Below the pieces are notes generated by a model. That model ran no database searches. It worked only from the letters and a program-made list of their open reading frames with translations, and was not told the DNA's origin. Position numbers and translations under genes: made by a program. Positions 13,440 through 15,598 of a DNA stretch of 15,598 nt are shown here, piece by piece. How positions within the stretch are numbered: the stretch's first letter is position 1; the number at the start of each line of letters is the position of its first letter. This DNA comes from Myxococcales bacterium (GTDB taxonomy: Bacteria > Myxococcota > Polyangia > Fen-1088), in NCBI GenBank assembly GCA_003155465.1, contig PMCR01000494.1, forward strand, positions 1-15,598. The letters run 5' to 3'.

Positions 13440-14236
13440 TCGAAGTCCAACATCTCGGCTGCGGGTTCGGCGATTTTGCCCTCGACGACGTGTCCCTGCG
13501 TATCGGCAAGGGTGAGTACTGCGTGCTGCTCGGCCCCAGCGGCTGCGGCAAGTCGGTGTTGCTGCAGACCATTGCCGGATTCTTTCCGCCGACGGTGGGA
13601 CGAATTCTGGTCGATGGGCGCGACGTGACGGCACAGGCGCCCGAACAGCGCAACATCGGACTCGTGTTCCAACAGGCGGCGCTGTTCCCACACCTTTCGG
13701 TGCGCGGCAACATCGAATATGGCCTGCGCGCCCGCCGGGTGCCCGGGGTCGAAGCGCGTCGCACCGTCGACGAGTTGATTGACCGCCTGGGTCTGGGCGC
13801 GGTTCTGCCTCGGCCCGTTGCCACTCTGAGCGGCGGCGAGGCGCAGCGGGTGGCCATCGCGCGTGCGCTGGCTGTGCGGCCGGTGCTTCTGTTGCTGGAT
13901 GAGCCGCTGAGCGCGCTTGACCACAACGCAAGGTTGGAGTTGCAGGCCGAGCTGGCGCGCTTGCACAAGGAGCTTGGCCTGACCACGTTGCACGTGACCC
14001 ACAGCCGCGACGAAGCGGCGGCGCTGGGCGATTCCCTGGCGGTGATGCTGGGCGGACGCATTGTCCAGACCGGGACTCTGGCTGAATTACGCGAGAAGCC
14101 GCGCTGTCCCTTCGTGGCGCGCTTTCTGGGGCTAGATTCGTCGACGGCGGTATCGAGGCCGTTGTGCGTCGCAGCCTGCCTGGACGAGCCAGGGTGCTGT
14201 CCGTGCGAGGGAGTCGACGGGAAAGGCGAGGGCTGA
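13436..14236 (+). CDS. W/Mo ABC transporter ATPase with Cys-rich C-terminal tail (WtpC/ModC-like)
   Basis: 266 residues from the ATG at 13436, overlapping the permease stop (ATGA). Walker A GPSGCGKS (33-40), Q-loop LVFQQAALFPHLSV (77-89 region), signature LSGGEAQR (131-138), Walker B LLLLDEP (151-157), D-loop SALD and H-loop His189 (VTHSRDE) are all intact, so it should hydrolyse ATP to drive import. After the ATPase core (to about 232) the usual TOBE/MOP regulatory domain of ModC-type proteins is missing. Instead there is a short tail with five cysteines (C244, C248, C254, C255, C257) in about 14 residues: LCVAACLDEPGCCPCEG. In ModC, the TOBE part gives feedback by bound oxyanion; the Cys tail may bind a metal, or be unstructured. 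Function of the tail is unknown. Family call is firm. Confidence 0.92.
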   Translation: MIEVQHLGCGFGDFALDDVSLRIGKGEYCVLLGPSGCGKSVLLQTIAGFFPPTVGRILVDGRDVTAQAPEQRNIGLVFQQAALFPHLSVRGNIEYGLRARRVPGVEARRTVDELIDRLGLGAVLPRPVATLSGGEAQRVAIARALAVRPVLLLLDEPLSALDHNARLELQAELARLHKELGLTTLHVTHSRDEAAALGDSLAVMLGGRIVQTGTLAELREKPRCPFVARFLGLDSSTAVSRPLCVAACLDEPGCCPCEGVDGKGEG

Positions 14237-14322
14237 TGTCACTCGATGGGACAGCCGCACCGCGGGCGTGTCAGACTTGCTGTCAATCGATCGGTTCGTG
14301 ACGCCAGCCCTTCCGTAGCACC
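14237..14322. promoter_or_regulatory. Short intergenic region with TGTCA repeats before the polyferredoxin gene
   Basis: TGTCA occurs at 14237-14241, 14269-14273 and 14281-14285, and its inverse TGAC at 14299-14302, in 86 bases. This is more than the neighbouring DNA shows and could be a binding site for a regulator of the polyferredoxin gene. No -10/-35 pair is clear and no Shine-Dalgarno precedes 14323, so this may be chance. Confidence 0.25.
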
Positions 14323-15366
14323 ATGCAGCCCGAACGTCTCCCCCTTGCCAAGGTCTTCAGTGTCCCTTTCCTGTCGCTGGACGGGACGAGCGTGGAGATG
14401 GCATCGCTCATTTTTCTCTTCCTCGTCGTGATCGCCATCAGCGCCGTCAAGCGCCGGCGCCAACTCATCCGCCGGTTCGTGCAGGCAGGATCGTTTTTCG
14501 TCTTCTACTACGTCGTCTACTCGTGCCTGGGCGTGTTCGGGATGATCCGCAACGGGCTCTACGGGATGACCCTGCTCGGCTCGGCATATTCCGAGTCGTT
14601 CTACTGGCTGGCCCTTCCGGTCGCGATCATTTCAGTCACGCTGTTGCACGGAACGGTCTTCTGTGGCTGGATATGCCCCACGGGGACCGTGCAGGATGTT
14701 GCGGGATGGTTGCGCAAGCGGTTTCCGCGTCGCAAGGAGCGGCTGACCCGCGGCAAGCTCATCGGGTTAGCCCTGTTCGTCGCGGCGTTTCTCGTCCTGC
14801 TGGCCTGGATGGGGGCAAGAAGGCAATTGCTGCTCGAGGACTCCAGTGTGCACTGGGCCGCCATGCTGATCCTGCTGTGCTACTTGGTGCTGGCCGGCGT
14901 GATTGACGACTTTCCCTCGCGCAAGCTGCGTCTTTTCAGCCTGGTGGCCATATTTTCCACCGCCGTGTCGCACTTGGTGGTGACCTCACCGATGCATTTC
15001 GCCTTCACCACGCGTGACGACAAGGCGTCCGCGCTCACCACGCTGGTGATCCTGGTGTCGTCGCTCTTCGTTCTGCGTCCCTGGTGCCGGTATCTGTGCC
15101 CCTGGGGCTACTTGATGGGATTCTTGCACCGATTCTCGCGTCTGCGCATCCAGCAGGCGCCAGGCCGGTGCACCGAATGCGGCGTATGCAGCACCACTTG
15201 CGATGTGGCCGCTATCAAGAACGGTGTGGTGCGCCTGGACCAGTGCCAGTTCTGCTACTCCTGTGTGGACCATTGTCCAAACGGCGGTCTGCGCGTGGTC
15301 GACATGTGGAGTCAGCAAGGCGAGAAGTTCGCGGTTCCAGCACCGAAGGCGGAGGATCCGGTGTGA
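14323..15366 (+). CDS. NapH-like membrane 4Fe-4S polyferredoxin
   Basis: 347 residues. Several membrane helices (ASLIFLFLVVIAISAV near 27-42, FFVFYYVVYSCLGVF, LALPVAIISVTLL, IGLALFVAAFLVLLAWM, AAMLILLCYLVLAGVI and others) carry two C-x3-C-P motifs, CGWICP at 114-119 and CRYLCP at 255-260, as in NapH, NosR and CcoG proteins. The C-terminal cytoplasmic part has two ferredoxin-like sets: C283-x2-C286-x2-C289-x3-C293, which lacks the following Pro, and C308-x2-C311-x2-C314-x3-C318-P. It probably moves electrons between the quinone pool or a soluble carrier and a periplasmic or membrane redox enzyme. No full nap or nos cluster is seen, so the partner is unknown. The start at 14323 has no Shine-Dalgarno; an ATG at 14398 is an alternative that would drop the first 25 residues. 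The stop overlaps the next GTG (GTGA). Confidence 0.88.
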   Translation: MQPERLPLAKVFSVPFLSLDGTSVEMASLIFLFLVVIAISAVKRRRQLIRRFVQAGSFFVFYYVVYSCLGVFGMIRNGLYGMTLLGSAYSESFYWLALPVAIISVTLLHGTVFCGWICPTGTVQDVAGWLRKRFPRRKERLTRGKLIGLALFVAAFLVLLAWMGARRQLLLEDSSVHWAAMLILLCYLVLAGVIDDFPSRKLRLFSLVAIFSTAVSHLVVTSPMHFAFTTRDDKASALTTLVILVSSLFVLRPWCRYLCPWGYLMGFLHRFSRLRIQQAPGRCTECGVCSTTCDVAAIKNGVVRLDQCQFCYSCVDHCPNGGLRVVDMWSQQGEKFAVPAPKAEDPV

Positions 15367-15598
15367 GGAGTGCCGGGAGGTTGCGGCGACCATCACTTTT
15401 CATTCTGGGTGGGGTGGTTGCCATCGTGTGGTTGGCACCTGGCCTGGGCCCCGTTCGGGCCTGCACGTTGTGGTCGCAGAGCCGTTGTGACGCCCAAAAC
15501 ACGGCGGCCATCGAGATGGACGCGCCGGCGAGTGAGGAGCCCCGCGCTTGGAGTTTCGACGGGAGCGGCCGGGTGTGGGGCTACGAGCCAGGCATGAC
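15363..15598 (+). CDS. Start of an exported protein (3' truncated by the window end)
   Basis: A GTG at 15363 overlaps the polyferredoxin stop as GTGA, and the frame stays open to the window end, giving 78 complete residues. It begins MRSAGRLRRPSLFILGGVVA, an Arg-rich n-region (R2, R6, R8, R9) followed by the hydrophobic core LFILGGVVAIVWLAPGLG and an Ala-type cleavage site near PVRA, so a signal peptide is clear. The RRPSLF stretch loosely recalls a Tat motif but lacks the canonical order. The mature part starts CTLWSQSRCDAQ and later WSFDGSGRVWGYEPG; no family is recognised. Coupling with the polyferredoxin suggests a periplasmic redox partner or accessory protein; this is inference and only the first part is seen. 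Confidence 0.6.
   Translation, partial: MRSAGRLRRPSLFILGGVVAIVWLAPGLGPVRACTLWSQSRCDAQNTAAIEMDAPASEEPRAWSFDGSGRVWGYEPGM

Noticed and set aside
12845..14002. 385-residue - strand frame
   Set aside because: Antisense shadow of the permease and ATPase genes, which have complete motifs on the + strand.
1..15598. tRNA, rRNA, CRISPR array, insertion sequence or phage integrase
   Set aside because: No CCA-ended cloverleaf, regular repeat-spacer pattern, transposase motif or tyrosine/serine recombinase motif was seen on either strand.

Overview
The window is GC-rich, gene-dense and almost free of intergenic DNA. Most neighbouring genes overlap by 1 to 4 bases (ATGA, GTGA, TGATG), which points to translationally coupled operons. 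The ECF sigma factor/FecR-TPR/outer-membrane barrel arrangement, the PAS-hybrid histidine kinase and the secreted rhamnogalacturonan lyase all suggest a predatory or saprophytic member of Myxococcota (old Deltaproteobacteria). This is an inference from gene content; no rRNA or other taxonomic marker is present.

Region A (1-3258, + strand) is a small acyl- or aminoacyl-carrier pathway. It holds the C-terminal half of an AMP-forming ligase (cut by the window start), a PrmC/HemK-like methyltransferase without the usual N-terminal domain, a stand-alone acyl carrier protein, an exported SGNH-like protein and a left-handed beta-helix O-acetyltransferase of the CysE type. The first four genes are joined by three consecutive ATGA overlaps. 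A reasonable model is that the ligase activates a carboxylate and loads it on the carrier protein, the methyltransferase and acetyltransferase tailor it or its acceptor, and the SGNH-like protein acts outside the cytoplasm. The product is unknown.

Region B (3241-9094, - strand) reads, in transcription order, ECF sigma factor, FecR/TPR regulator, a protein joining a periplasmic domain to an outer-membrane barrel, a PL11 rhamnogalacturonan lyase lipoprotein, an excisionase-type HTH protein and a 128-residue unknown protein. The first four are a tightly overlapped run and look like a surface-sensing and pectin (RG-I) degradation unit. The last two form their own ATGA-linked pair and may be a separate small regulator module; a cluster of AACCT repeats lies just upstream of the conserved HTH domain. 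The 128-residue gene converges on and overlaps the acetyltransferase gene of region A.

Region C (9153-11099, - strand) is one hybrid sensor kinase with two PAS-like domains, HisKA/HATPase and a receiver. It is divergent from region D.

Region D (11242-15598, + strand) is a tungstate/molybdate-type ABC importer (WtpA-like lipoprotein, permease with an extra N-terminal membrane domain, ATPase with a Cys-rich tail instead of a TOBE domain). It is followed by a NapH-like membrane polyferredoxin and the start of an exported protein that runs off the window. Uptake of W/Mo next to a membrane iron-sulfur electron carrier suggests supply of a metal oxo-cofactor enzyme, but no such enzyme is inside the window.

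I saw no rRNA, tRNA, CRISPR array, insertion sequence or convincing intrinsic terminator.
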